This document shows positions 1-9,071 of a DNA stretch of 64,000 nucleotides, piece by piece (position 1 is the stretch's first letter; each line of letters starts with the position of its first letter). The stretch is from contig CAWIZO010000005.1 of NCBI GenBank assembly GCA_963840665.1, positions 1 to 64,000 on the forward strand. The letters are read 5' to 3'. The translations under genes and the position numbers were made by a program. The notes beneath the pieces were generated by a model, which saw only the letters and a list, made by a program, of their open reading frames with translations, searched no databases and was not told where the DNA came from. This DNA comes from DATFTE01 sp963840665. Its GTDB lineage: Bacteria; Acidobacteriota; Terriglobia; Terriglobales; Acidobacteriaceae.

Positions 1-153
1 CATTTCCCATCTCCGACTGTAGCACAGCGACACGTCGCGAACGCAAGCGACACTGAGGGGCAGCGTTCATGCGGGCTTGCCCGCTGTTCCCTGCCCCCGT
101 CTAAGCCCGAACGACACTGAGCAAACCCGTGCGAGCGCGGCAGGGGCGGTGGA

Positions 154-180
154 GTTATGACACAACTTGTGACACAAAAT
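154..180 (+). repeat. Second copy of the integrase 3' tail
   Basis: Positions 154-180 match 1429-1455 at 22 of 27 bases, including an identical 12-base start (GTTATGACACAA). The second copy encodes the C-terminal tail of the truncated integrase, so this is probably the decayed 3' end of another integrase copy and suggests two successive insertions or a tandem duplication. Confidence 0.35.
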
Positions 181-814
181 CTGTCGTCCGAATTCGGACA
201 CACCACATTCACGGGAACCCTTCGCTCTGGCCGCCAAGCACCCCCTCGCAAATCCGCTATCTGGCGAGTTTGCATTCGCAGGTAGTTCTGAATCTGGGAG
301 GAATTTTCTGAGTGGTACGCTGTGCCACTGACTACCTACAACGGATTTCTTCTAGAACCGCTCCACTCACTTAAGGGGATGTTTGCCTAAAAGCGGTCGA
401 GGCTACTCTCGGTCTATCGTGCTACGGCGGCTTGGCTTGTGGCTAACGCCACGGCCTTACCTGAGGCGAACAGACCCCATCCAGAGCAGACTATGGGGGG
501 CAATGAGTGTAATGGCGATTTTTCGCCAGTTTACGAGAGAATGAACAAGTCGGGTAGCTGGCAAGAAAGAAGGCCGGACTCAGAGAATGAGTCCAGCCGA
601 AGTTTGAACCGGTCGTGAGGGTCAAATGACGTACAGTCGCTAACCCATGACCGTGTTCCTTTTGTAAACAGTAAAAGCAGCATACCCGCTGCGCCTTCTA
701 GTAGCTGGTCAATATTGCACACTTCCGGGACAAATGAACGCACGACTTCCTGAAGACGGGACTCCCATTGGCAGGCGCCATGAGTGAAATTGCGATGTTT
801 CGCCAACCGCGCGG

Positions 815-1156
815 TCAGTGGTGTGCAAAATCGATTGCTAATGCAGCCAACCAAATCGGGAGGAGCAACAACCAGAAGACGCCACTTTGCCATTGTCGGC
901 GAACGATGATGAACGCTCCCCATGCGAGATTCAACACAAAAAAGACAGCACAGACTGGGAGCACGGAAAGCGCCCAGATGTACGGCTCGCCTGTCACAGA
1001 GTGCAATCCAGCTTCCCGCTCTTGTCGTATTACCCAACCATGGGAAGCCGCAACCACATAAATGACTGCACCAATTAAATTGGCCGCCAGCAAGGCTATG
1101 CCCCATCGCCGTGCGGCAAGGTTCGTGCGATTCAACTGTTCTGGATGCGTGTGCAT
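815..1156 (-). CDS. Small hypothetical membrane protein
   Basis: A 113-residue protein I do not recognise. It has three hydrophobic stretches that look like membrane spans (about residues 18-38, 62-84 and 91-108), with a polar N-terminus rich in His, Asn and Arg. It starts with ATG at 1156 and lies between the integrase fragment and the window edge, so it is probably cargo of the integrated element. Reading frames on the opposite strand here lack such composition and look like shadows. The function cannot be stated. Confidence 0.5.
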   Translation of the reverse strand: MHTHPEQLNRTNLAARRWGIALLAANLIGAVIYVVAASHGWVIRQEREAGLHSVTGEPYIWALSVLPVCAVFFVLNLAWGAFIIVRRQWQSGVFWLLLLPIWLAALAIDFAHH

Positions 1157-1235
1157 TTGCTCAATAGGATTTTCAACAGAGCACTTTACGATGAAACAGC
1201 GAGACTTACCACGATGATTTACGTAACCAGGCGCA

Positions 1236-1484
1236 TTGCCGGGTTTCAGGTTTCACGATCTGAGACATTGCGCGATCACTCAGCTTGCAGAGAGCGGAGC
1301 CGCAGATTCGACCATCATGGCAATTGCTGGTCACGTCAGCCGCCGAATGCTCGAACGTTACAGTCACGTCAGAATGGAAGCGAAGCGAAGCGCGATGGAA
1401 ACTCTTGCTGCGAGCACCAAATCGGCGGGTTATGACACAAGTCATGACACAAATCCCGTTGGTGTCACTACTCATCGCGCCTAA
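1236..1484 (+). pseudogene. Tyrosine integrase, C-terminal fragment
   Basis: About 82 residues match only the C-terminal catalytic end of phage-type integrases: FHDLRH (catalytic Arg and His of the HxxR box), then a GH pair, then ERYSH with the nucleophilic Tyr. The N-terminal arm-binding and core-binding domains are missing, and the frame opens only at a TTG (1236), so this is a truncated remnant. The tail reads YDTSHDT, duplicated near 154-180. It ends 14 bases from the 3' end of tRNA-Ala, the expected integration target. Confidence 0.65.
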
Positions 1485-1498
1485 GTTGTTGTGAGATT

Positions 1499-1574
1499 TG
1501 GTGGACCTGGTCGGGATCGAACCGACGACCTCTTCCATGCCATGGAAGCGCGCTCCCAGCTGCGCCACAGGCCC
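1499..1574 (-). tRNA. tRNA-Ala (GGC anticodon)
   Basis: A complete cloverleaf is readable on the minus strand. The 7-bp acceptor stem pairs 1568-1574 with 1503-1509 and contains the G3-U70 wobble that identifies tRNA-Ala. The anticodon loop reads ATGGCAT, giving anticodon GGC with T33 in place. The T-loop GGTTCGATC is present, and ACCA is encoded at the 3' end (1499-1502). Its 3' end is the presumed attachment site of the integrated remnant below 1499. Confidence 0.93.
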
Positions 1575-1713
1575 ACTGTACGGCGGGCAAACCTTGCAGA
1601 TTCTTTCGAAAACCAATTCTCGCCTACCCGCGTGGGATAGTCAAACATTGGCCCATCAATACATTCCTGATTTGCGAAAAATGGGAAAATCAGTATGCTG
1701 GACACGACATCGA

Positions 1714-2424
1714 ATGAACTTCACTTCCTTGTTCCGTCTCCGACGCCTATCGGCGTTGCCGCTATTGCTGGCGGCAGCGACTGCACAGACCGCACCCAGC
1801 AACACAGCCCAAACGTCTCCGCCAGTTTCCTATTCGTCGATGAGCCAGTTGAACTTGCTGCTGTCGCAGCTCGAACAGGCATCGCAGGCAACGCAGGCTG
1901 ATCTTGCCAAGACGCGCGTGGAAAAGTGGAAGACGGATTCGAGCACCAAGCAGCAGGGGCTGGCGAACGTCGATTCGATCCAACGCAACTTGCAGAACGC
2001 GCTGCCGGAGATGATCGGCAAACTGCGCGCGAACCCGGAAGATCTCGCCGCGACGTTCAAACTTTATCGCAACCTCGACGCTCTTTATGATGTCTTCGGA
2101 TCGCTGGTGGAATCGGCTGGGGCCTTCGGATCGAAAGATGAATTCCAAACTTTGGAAAATGATTTGAGCGCGATGGAGCGGTCACGGCGTGCTTTCGCCG
2201 ATCGCATGGACTCGCTTACTACCGCCAAAGAAGCCGAACTGGCGCGCCTGCGAACCGATCTACACAATGCGCAAGCAGCGGTCCCAGTTGCTCCGCCTAA
2301 GAAGACGATTGTCGACGACACCGAACCGCCCAAGAAAACGCCAGCAAAGAAGAAGCCCGCGGCCAAGAAACCAAGCACGACGACGACTCCAGCGCAGCCG
2401 CCGGCGCAGACTCCGCCACAGTAG
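1714..2424 (+). CDS. Exported coiled-coil protein with Lys/Pro-rich tail
   Basis: 236 residues with no family I can name. An N-terminal signal peptide (hydrophobic segment near residues 8-22) is followed by a Gln/Ala-rich helical region with coiled-coil character (about residues 40-185) and a low-complexity tail of repeated PPKK, KKPAAKKP and TTTT runs. The open frame extends upstream to 1498, but that part crosses the tRNA gene; the ATG at 1714 begins a proper signal sequence and is preferred. It probably acts in the periplasm or at the envelope. Confidence 0.7.
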   Translation: MNFTSLFRLRRLSALPLLLAAATAQTAPSNTAQTSPPVSYSSMSQLNLLLSQLEQASQATQADLAKTRVEKWKTDSSTKQQGLANVDSIQRNLQNALPEMIGKLRANPEDLAATFKLYRNLDALYDVFGSLVESAGAFGSKDEFQTLENDLSAMERSRRAFADRMDSLTTAKEAELARLRTDLHNAQAAVPVAPPKKTIVDDTEPPKKTPAKKKPAAKKPSTTTTPAQPPAQTPPQ

Positions 2425-2669
2425 ATTGGCTTCAGACATTCGGCGATCAGGCTCGGGAATCTGTCCTTCTGGGTGCGTTTCACCTAATTTCGGGATAAAC
2501 CCCGTCCTAACCCAGTCTTCCCTGGCATTTGCCACCCTTAACCTTCTGAAACCACCTCACTTTCCTTTTGGAACTCTAGACACTCCACCGGGGTCTATGT
2601 AGGTAGGCCTGTTTTTGGGTGCGGGCCAGGTGAGGGAATTTCGGCCACCTCGGCGGCGCGAAATTTACC

Positions 2670-2675
2670 TATAAT
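2670..2675 (+). promoter_or_regulatory. Possible -10 box before the ECF sigma gene
   Basis: TATAAT lies 12 bases upstream of the ATG at 2688, with a GGGGGTG Shine-Dalgarno-like run between them. I see no clear -35 box, so the call is tentative. The 245 bases between the previous stop and here hold nothing else recognisable. Confidence 0.3.
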
Positions 2676-2687
2676 GGGGGTGACGCC

Positions 2688-3437
2688 ATGAGAGCTATGG
2701 CGGGAGCAATCACCTTGGGCGAACTGGCAAGCGCGTTAGGAATTCGGGCGGAAGAATCCGCGATTGTAGCCGAGCTGAAGGCCGGATCAGAAGACGCCTA
2801 CGCCTGGCTCATCGGAGAGTTTCACCAGCCGATTTACAGCCTGGTGTATCGCATGGCTTCGGACCCCTCCGACGCGGCCGACACGACACAGGAAGTGTTT
2901 TTAAAAGTATTTCGCGGCATGAAGCACTTTCACGGTGAGTCGAGTCTAAAGACTTGGATTTACCGGATCGCCATCCATGAAGCTTCAAACCGGCGCCGCT
3001 GGTGGTTCCGGCATAAGTCGAAGGAGACCTCGATCGAACCGATGCCACTTGAAGGCGAAGCGGAAACGAGCATCGGCCTTAAAGATATGTTGGTGGACGA
3101 CAGCGAGTCGCCTTTCGATTGTGCCGTGCACGAAGAGGTTCGGGCTCGCGTGGAAGAGGAATTAAGACAGGTAGCGGAACCCTACCGCACAACGGTGATC
3201 TTGCGCGACCTGGAAGAAATGTCGTACGACGAGATAGCAGAAATCACGGAGGTTTCACTCGGTACCGTGAAGTCGCGGCTCACGCGGGGACGCGAGGCGC
3301 TGAAACAACGCCTGGTGCCCTTTATCCGCGAAGCCGGTGAGCAACTGGGATTGCAGGCCCCCGAGGAGCGCGAAAAGAAAGTACAGAGACGCTCCCGGAC
3401 TTCTTCTGATGGCAGGCAAGTTGAGGTGATGTCATGA
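2688..3437 (+). CDS. ECF-type RNA polymerase sigma factor
   Basis: 249 residues. Region 2 contains the YRMASDPSDAADTTQEVF core-binding stretch and a TWIYRIAIHEASNRRR segment (regions 2.3-2.4). Region 4 carries the helix-turn-helix: LRDLEEMSYDEIAEI, then GTVKSRLTRGREALKQRL. A 45-residue N-terminal extension precedes region 2, and a basic C-terminal tail follows. It overlaps the next gene by 4 bases (ATGA), the usual coupling of a sigma factor with its anti-sigma factor. ATG codons lie at 2688 and 2697; the first has the better ribosome-binding site. It directs transcription of a regulon not identifiable here. Confidence 0.93.
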   Translation: MRAMAGAITLGELASALGIRAEESAIVAELKAGSEDAYAWLIGEFHQPIYSLVYRMASDPSDAADTTQEVFLKVFRGMKHFHGESSLKTWIYRIAIHEASNRRRWWFRHKSKETSIEPMPLEGEAETSIGLKDMLVDDSESPFDCAVHEEVRARVEEELRQVAEPYRTTVILRDLEEMSYDEIAEITEVSLGTVKSRLTRGREALKQRLVPFIREAGEQLGLQAPEEREKKVQRRSRTSSDGRQVEVMS

Positions 3438-4099
3438 AGTGCGTCCAGGCCAAAGCGTTGTTTTCACCGTATCTGGATGGCGCCGTCAGCGGTGCTCAGA
3501 TGCACGTGCTGGCTCAGCACCTTGAGTCCTGCGCCGCGTGCAACCGGGAATACTCTTTATTGCAACAGACTCAGCAACTGCTCGCGAAGGCGGGACGCCG
3601 GAAAGCTCCGTCGGATTTGGCTTTGAATTTACGTCTGGCAATTTCCCGAGAGGCCGCGCAACGCAGAGGATCTTACTGGCAGAGTGTTCGAGTCCGGATG
3701 GAGAACGCACTGAATGCGTTTGTGGTTCCCGTAACCGCGGGACTGGTTGCCGCCGTTGGCATCTTCGCTTTCCTGATTGGATCGCTGGCTTTGCCGTTGC
3801 AGGCTGACAACGATGACGTGCCCTTGATGCTGTACACCGCGCCTCAATTGCAGCAGACGGCATTTGGCACCACGCTCGATTCCATCAACGACGATTCGCT
3901 GGTGATCGAGGCCTATGTGGACGAGAACGGTCGCGTGCAGGATTACCGCATCCTTTCCGACTCCACTCATGCGAAAGAGTTGTTGCCACGCGTCAAGAAC
4001 ATGCTGATTTTCACGACGTTCCAGCCCGCTACTTCGATGGGGCGTCCTACGACGGGGCGCGCGGTTTTGTCGTTCTCCAAGATCAGCGTGAAGGGATAG
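3434..4099 (+). CDS. Membrane anti-sigma factor with zinc-finger and TonB-like C-terminus
   Basis: 221 residues. The N-terminal cytoplasmic part has a zinc-binding anti-sigma pattern with HLESCAAC (HxxxCxxC). A single membrane span lies near residues 98-118. The C-terminal periplasmic part (VIEAYVDENGRVQDYRIL and following) resembles the TonB C-terminal fold, which many acidobacterial anti-sigma factors carry. It starts inside the sigma gene, which supports the pairing: the protein would hold the sigma factor at the membrane until an envelope signal releases it. Confidence 0.85.
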   Translation: MKCVQAKALFSPYLDGAVSGAQMHVLAQHLESCAACNREYSLLQQTQQLLAKAGRRKAPSDLALNLRLAISREAAQRRGSYWQSVRVRMENALNAFVVPVTAGLVAAVGIFAFLIGSLALPLQADNDDVPLMLYTAPQLQQTAFGTTLDSINDDSLVIEAYVDENGRVQDYRILSDSTHAKELLPRVKNMLIFTTFQPATSMGRPTTGRAVLSFSKISVKG

Positions 4100-4268
4100 A
4101 AGTAGCCGTCCCCGGCTGACTTGACAGCGGTGCATTGTGGTCCCTCCGGGTTTGACCCTCCGCTGGTAAAGCCCTTAAACTAAATCAGTAATCCGCAAAC
4201 ATCTGGCCTTTAGCAGGAGGCTTTTCCTGGTTCTCTGGTTCCGACGCTCGTGGGGTATTGCCCTGCTC

Positions 4269-5732
4269 GTGTGTCTGGCGCAGGTGTCTCTCGCGCAAAG
4301 CTCGCAAAAGGTTACACTCGACACCAGCGAAACTCTCTTTACCGTCCTGGGCGCGATGAATCTATGCGGATATGACCAGGACCTGAATCTTTCCGATCCG
4401 CTTCGCAAACAGATCCGCGATGAGCTGACCAAATCAGCCGACAGTTCCCCGGATGCGAAGGCCTCGGCCCAGGCGATGTGCCAGTTTTACAAAGACCACG
4501 AGCAGCCGGAGGCATGGCGTACCTTGTCGCAGTACGTCTCTCTGGCGCTCTACTCGAACCCTGTGCCTGCTTTTTCAATCAAAGGGCGGGAGGCGGACCT
4601 TCCTCCCGACGCCAGTTACGTGCAGGGAATTTTTCCGCTCTTGCAGAAGTTCTACCAGACGGCCGCTATGAAGCAGATATGGCAGCGGCATAAAGACGCG
4701 TATAACGGCTTGACCGAGCGTTATCACGAACCGCTGGCCAAAATGCTTTTTGACACCGAGGTGTACCTGAAGCTTCCCTCGGCTGGCTATCTGGGAAGAA
4801 GCTTCACGGTTTACCTCGATCCGCTAGGCGCATCCGGGCAAACCAACGCGCGCAACTATGCTGCCGACTACTACGTTGTGATCTCGCCGGGTGCCTCCGC
4901 ATCCCTAAAAATGGACGAGATTCGCCACACGTATTTGCACTACCTTCTCGATCCCTTGGCGCTGAAGTATCCGACGAATGCGAAGCGTCTGGAACCATTG
5001 TTGGATACCGTCAAAAATTCGCCGATGGATGAGAGCTTCAAAGATGACATCTCTCTTCTGCTGACCGAGAGCCTGATTCGCGCGATTGAAGTGCGCACTT
5101 CTCCGGGAAAGCCAACCGAGGCAGAAAAAGAAAACGCGGTGAAGGCTTCGATGGAGCAGGGCTTCATCCTCACGCAGTATTTCTTCGATGCCCTGAAACA
5201 GTTCGAGAAAGACCCAGCCGGACTGCGAAATTCCTACGGCCAGATGCTGACCAACATCGACGTTAACAAGGAGCAGAAGCGCGCAGCGCAAGTCGAATTT
5301 GCCAAGAAGGCCGACCCCGAACTTCTGCATTTGTCGCGACCGCTGGAAGGAAAGCTTCTGAGTACGGCGGAACAAAAGCTCTACGCCGGCGATAGCGCGA
5401 CAGCCGGGAAACTGGCGCAGCAGGCTTTGGACGAGAAGAGTGAAGATCCCGGCCGCGCATTGTTCATTCTGGCCCAAATCGCTACGATGAATCGCGACAT
5501 GCAGGGTGCGAGAACGTACTTCCAAAAAGCTCTCGAGTCGACTCAGGAGCCTAAGGTGGTGGCTTGGTCCCATATTTATCTGGGAAGAATTTTCGATTTA
5601 CAGGAAGATCGTGCTGCTGCACTTGATCAATATCGGGCTGCCTTGACTGCCGGTGCTTCACTGCCGGAAGCGAAAAAAGCTGCCGAACACGGCATGCAGC
5701 AACCCTACGAACCGCCTGGCCATTCTCAGTAA
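4269..5732 (+). CDS. Exported TPR-containing protein of unknown function
   Basis: 487 residues from the GTG at 4269. The C-terminal third shows TPR-like helical pairs (KLAQQALDEKSEDPGRALF; YLGRIFDLQEDRAAALDQYRAAL). The middle has an IRHTYLHYLLDP stretch resembling a degraded metallopeptidase helix. The start is uncertain: the frame is open back to 4179, a consensus AGGAGG (4215-4220) sits 6 bases before an in-frame CTG (4227), and starting there would give a full signal peptide (VLWFRRSWGIALLVCLAQ), whereas the GTG truncates it. The same strand carries another TPR protein next. Confidence 0.75.
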   Translation: MCLAQVSLAQSSQKVTLDTSETLFTVLGAMNLCGYDQDLNLSDPLRKQIRDELTKSADSSPDAKASAQAMCQFYKDHEQPEAWRTLSQYVSLALYSNPVPAFSIKGREADLPPDASYVQGIFPLLQKFYQTAAMKQIWQRHKDAYNGLTERYHEPLAKMLFDTEVYLKLPSAGYLGRSFTVYLDPLGASGQTNARNYAADYYVVISPGASASLKMDEIRHTYLHYLLDPLALKYPTNAKRLEPLLDTVKNSPMDESFKDDISLLLTESLIRAIEVRTSPGKPTEAEKENAVKASMEQGFILTQYFFDALKQFEKDPAGLRNSYGQMLTNIDVNKEQKRAAQVEFAKKADPELLHLSRPLEGKLLSTAEQKLYAGDSATAGKLAQQALDEKSEDPGRALFILAQIATMNRDMQGARTYFQKALESTQEPKVVAWSHIYLGRIFDLQEDRAAALDQYRAALTAGASLPEAKKAAEHGMQQPYEPPGHSQ

Positions 5733-5791
5733 GGTTCGTTTTTGAGCATTCGTGATCGACGATCTGAAGATCGCAATCTAAGGAGACATTC

Positions 5792-6643
5792 ATGAAGCGA
5801 GTAACGATGATTCTCGTGGTGCTGGCGCTGGCGGCGATAGGATTTGCGCAACAACCCGCCGTCAAGGACCAGCCACCGGCCCAGTCCGGAGGAGCGGCAC
5901 AGCCCGCTGCTCAACCTCAGGGAAAACGGCCCCCGCAGGCGAAAACGCAGCCTGAATTCGATGCCTACAAAGCAGCAGCGGCAAATCAGGACCCGGCCGC
6001 GCTTTCAAAGGCCGCCGATGATTTCGCAACCAAGTTCCCCGACAGCGAACTGCGTATCATCCTCTATAAAACGGCCATGCGCGGCTTCCAGCAGGCGAAC
6101 GACGGCGACAACATGATGGAGTCGGGCCGCAAGGTACTGAAGATCGATCCGGATGATCCCGAGGCGCTGGTTGGCGTGGCCGAAGTGCTCGCCGAGCGTA
6201 CCCGCGACACCGATCTGGACAAAGATCAGCGACTGGATGAAGCCATGAAGCTGGCGCAGCACGCGACCGAGACGGTTGACACTGACATCGCCGTTCCGGC
6301 TGGTACGCCCCAGGATAAGATCGATGCTTACAAAGGTTTCCTGCGCTCCTCTGCTTACGCGATCATGGGCACCATTCAGTACAACAAGGAAAAGTATGCG
6401 GAGGCGGAAGGGCTCTATCGCAAGTCTATCGATGCCTATCCTTCGCAGCCGGATCCAATCGCGGTGCTCCGCCTGGCGCTTTGCCTCGATAAACAGAACA
6501 AATATCCGGAAGCCTTGAAAGAGGCGAACCACGCGGTAGATTTGACGCAGGACACCACTCCCGCGGGGAAGATGGCACGCCAGGAACGAGATCGTTTGGC
6601 GCAGTTGACGGGCGGCACGCCTCCGGCCGCACCGAAGAAATAA
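5792..6643 (+). CDS. Exported TPR-repeat protein
   Basis: 283 residues with a clear signal peptide (hydrophobic residues 5-19, cleavage after GFAQ), a Pro/Ala/Gln-rich linker to about residue 50, then TPR-type helices (YNKEKYAEAEGLYRKSI and LDKQNKYPEALKEANHAV are the clearest). A ribosome-binding AAGGAGA lies just before the ATG. It lies 59 bases behind another exported TPR protein, so both probably act together in the periplasm. Specific partners cannot be deduced. Confidence 0.85.
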   Translation: MKRVTMILVVLALAAIGFAQQPAVKDQPPAQSGGAAQPAAQPQGKRPPQAKTQPEFDAYKAAAANQDPAALSKAADDFATKFPDSELRIILYKTAMRGFQQANDGDNMMESGRKVLKIDPDDPEALVGVAEVLAERTRDTDLDKDQRLDEAMKLAQHATETVDTDIAVPAGTPQDKIDAYKGFLRSSAYAIMGTIQYNKEKYAEAEGLYRKSIDAYPSQPDPIAVLRLALCLDKQNKYPEALKEANHAVDLTQDTTPAGKMARQERDRLAQLTGGTPPAAPKK

Positions 6644-6705
6644 GAAAATCGCCGGGACCGCATTCCGAGGGCGGAGGCTCTACGTCTCCGCCGTCTCTCT
6701 CAATC

Positions 6706-7497
6706 ATGAAACCACGGGACAGTGCGCTCTTAGAGGAAAGCCTTCGCTACCAATTTCAGCGTGGTGAGCTTCTTGAACAGGCTCTCACCCACAGCTCGCA
6801 AGCCCGCGAGCAGGAGGCGCTCAGGCCCGCCGATCCGTCAAAGGTCGGGGACAATGAACAACTGGAATTCCTCGGCGACGCTGTGCTTTCGCTGGTCACA
6901 ACCGAAGCGCTGTTCCAGCGCTTTCCCCAATTCCGCGAGGGAGAGCTTTCCAAATTGCGAGCACACCTGGTCAGCGAAAAGCATCTGATCCGAGTGGCCG
7001 AGCAGTTGGATATGGGGGCGTATCTGCGGCTGGGCCGCGGCGAGGAGAAGAGTGGGGGCCGCGGGAAAACAGCGTTGCTAGTCGATTCACTGGAAGCAGT
7101 GCTGGCCGCGATGTACTTGGATGGCGGCATGGAACCGGCTCGCCGCTTTGTACTCGAACGCATCATCGATCCGGAGTTACTGCTCATCGCCGCCAACGGC
7201 ACCAGTCTTCCTGTTAGCGATTACAAGTCCGCTCTGCAGGAGAAGCTTCAGGCCGCCGGACGCTCCCAGCCTTTCTACGTCCTCGTCAAGGAGCAAGGAC
7301 CGGAGCACAGCAAGACCTTTACCGTAGAGGCCAGATTGCAAACAGGAGAATTGCAGACTAAGCCTGAATTCGTGGGCCGAGCCGAGGGCTCTACGAAGAA
7401 GAATGCCGAACAGGGCGCGGCGCGCCAGGTTCTCGAGTATCTGGCAACACTGCCACCGGGCCCCGAGAATAAGACCTCCCGCAAGAGTCCAGCCTAG
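6706..7497 (+). CDS. rnc: Ribonuclease III
   Basis: 263 residues, slightly longer than usual. The catalytic signature NEQLEFLGDAVL is present (NERLEFLGDSVL in most relatives), with the second acidic site in SLEAVLAAMYLDGG. A C-terminal double-stranded RNA-binding domain runs from DYKSALQEKLQ to AARQVLEYL. It cleaves structured RNA, including rRNA precursors. It stands just upstream of two signal peptidase genes; a lepB-rnc neighbourhood is common in bacteria. Confidence 0.96.
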   Translation: MKPRDSALLEESLRYQFQRGELLEQALTHSSQAREQEALRPADPSKVGDNEQLEFLGDAVLSLVTTEALFQRFPQFREGELSKLRAHLVSEKHLIRVAEQLDMGAYLRLGRGEEKSGGRGKTALLVDSLEAVLAAMYLDGGMEPARRFVLERIIDPELLLIAANGTSLPVSDYKSALQEKLQAAGRSQPFYVLVKEQGPEHSKTFTVEARLQTGELQTKPEFVGRAEGSTKKNAEQGAARQVLEYLATLPPGPENKTSRKSPA

Positions 7498-7523
7498 CGG
7501 CAGTTTAGAATAGTCACATCCGT

Positions 7524-8270
7524 ATGGGAGCCACCGTCAAACCGCAGGCCGACTGGTCCATGTCATTGCAATCGCTGTTGGCGACAGTCGTCATCGCGGT
7601 CTTTGTGATTACCTTCATCGTGCAGGCATTTCAGATTCCGTCCGAGTCGATGGAGAACACACTCCTCATCGGCGATTATCTTTTGGTCGACAAGTTTCGT
7701 TACGGCGGGAACAGTGTTTGGGATCACATCATGCCGTACCGCCCAGTGCAACGCGGAGACATCATCGTATTCAAGTATCCAGTGAATCCCACTGAGCATT
7801 TCGTGAAAAGGGTGATTGGCGTCCCCGGCGATCACCTACGCCTGATAAACCGGCAGGTCTACATCAATGGCAAGCCCTTGCGCGAGCCTTACGTTCGCTT
7901 TACGTCGCAGGTGCATGACAGCTTTCGTGACGACTTTCCCCGGCTCGACGTTTCCGAGCCGGGACTCGAGGGCCAGTGGTGGCTACTGATGCATAAATTG
8001 GTGGAGGACGATCAGTTGATTATTCCCGAGGGCTATTACTTTGCCATGGGAGACAACCGGGACGAGAGTTTAGACAGCCGCTATTGGGGCTTCGTGCCGC
8101 GTCAAAATATTATAGGACGGCCGTTGCTGATCTACTGGTCGGTGCGCGATGTGGAGGATGAGATGCCAGGCGCACCCGCTCCCGGTGATAAACTTTTCCA
8201 CTTCGCTTATGCGATCACTCACTTGTTCCAGATTACTCGCTGGGACCGCACATTTCGATTAGTCAACTAA
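7524..8270 (+). CDS. lepB: Signal peptidase I
   Basis: 248 residues. One N-terminal membrane span (about residues 13-31) is followed by the catalytic Ser box SESMENTLLIGD, the Lys box VKRVIGVPGDH and the C-terminal box MGDNRDESLDSRYWG. All three S26A boxes are intact, so this copy should remove signal peptides at the outer face of the inner membrane. It is followed 20 bases later by a second, split copy, which makes this the functional one of the pair. Confidence 0.95.
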   Translation: MGATVKPQADWSMSLQSLLATVVIAVFVITFIVQAFQIPSESMENTLLIGDYLLVDKFRYGGNSVWDHIMPYRPVQRGDIIVFKYPVNPTEHFVKRVIGVPGDHLRLINRQVYINGKPLREPYVRFTSQVHDSFRDDFPRLDVSEPGLEGQWWLLMHKLVEDDQLIIPEGYYFAMGDNRDESLDSRYWGFVPRQNIIGRPLLIYWSVRDVEDEMPGAPAPGDKLFHFAYAITHLFQITRWDRTFRLVN

Positions 8271-8289
8271 GGGTGCATGCTCACCCAGG

Positions 8290-9071
8290 ATGGGGCAACC
8301 TCTGGTGGCCAAGAAAGAAACTAAAGTAGAAGAAAAACCGCGTGAGACAACGGTAGAGTTCCTGGCATCGCTGGCAGCCGTGCTGGTGACGGGACTCTTT
8401 ATCATCACGTTCATCTTGCAGGCTTTCGAGATTCCCTCGAGTTCCATGGAGAACACCCTGCTGATCGGTGATCACGTGTTCGTGAACCGCGAACAGTTCG
8501 CGCCGCCCACGCGCTGGCTGGGCCCGCTGCTCCCCTATCGCGACATAAAACGCCAAGATATCGTTGTCTTCCTGTCCCCAGCCGAGCCGGGGTTGTACGT
8601 TGTGAAGCGGATTATCGGAGTCGCCGGAGACCACATTCATCTGCGGGACGGCGTGGTCTATCGCAATGGGGAAAAGCTCGACGAGCCTTACGTGATCCAT
8701 TCTGGTCCGGTGACCTACGATCCCTATCGCGACAACTTCCCTTCCGTCGCGCCTAACGAATTCAACAATCTTTTTCCCGACTGGAAGCTTCGGTGAAGCA
8801 GTACATCCAGGGCGATGACATCGTGGTTCCGGCTGACAGCTATTTCGCGATGGGTGACAATCGCGACGTCAGCTACGACAGCCGGTACTGGGGATTCATT
8901 CCGCGGCAAAACGTAATTGGTCGCCCGATGTTTATTTACTGGTCGTTTGAGACTCCAGAACACCAGTATTTGCAGAAGGAATTCAGCCAGCGCATCGGCT
9001 TCCTGGCGCACGTGGTTATTCACTTTTTCGATGAAACTCGCTGGCGGCGAACTTTCAGGGTGGTGCGTTGA
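8290..9071 (+). pseudogene. Second signal peptidase I, split by a frame change
   Basis: Two adjacent frames together make one S26A protein. Codons 8290-8796 give the membrane anchor, the Ser box SSSMENTLLIGD and the Lys box VVKRIIGVAGDH; 8793-9071 (GTG start) gives MGDNRDVSYDSRYWG and the C-terminus. The frames meet at a GTGA overlap near 8790; one extra G there would restore a single reading frame. It may be a real inactivating deletion, a consensus error, or (less likely) two coupled half-proteins. It is a tandem paralogue of the intact lepB. Confidence 0.8.

Larger units (their letters stand above)
1..1498. mobile_element. Remnant of an element integrated at tRNA-Ala
   Basis: The stretch abutting the 3' end of the tRNA-Ala gene carries the C-terminal part of a tyrosine integrase (1236-1484), a small membrane-protein gene (815-1156) and otherwise no recognisable gene. 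Integrase genes next to tRNA 3' ends are the usual signature of integrative elements. Positions 1-814 hold no gene I can support; they contain a 14-bp palindrome at 186-199 and a copy of the integrase tail near 154-180. The other end of the element, if it still exists, lies outside the window. The element identity is inferred. Confidence 0.45.

Noticed and set aside
531..1106. 191-codon minus-strand frame overlapping the small membrane protein
   Set aside because: Lacks membrane-protein pattern or known domain; the frame 815-1156 explains the region better.
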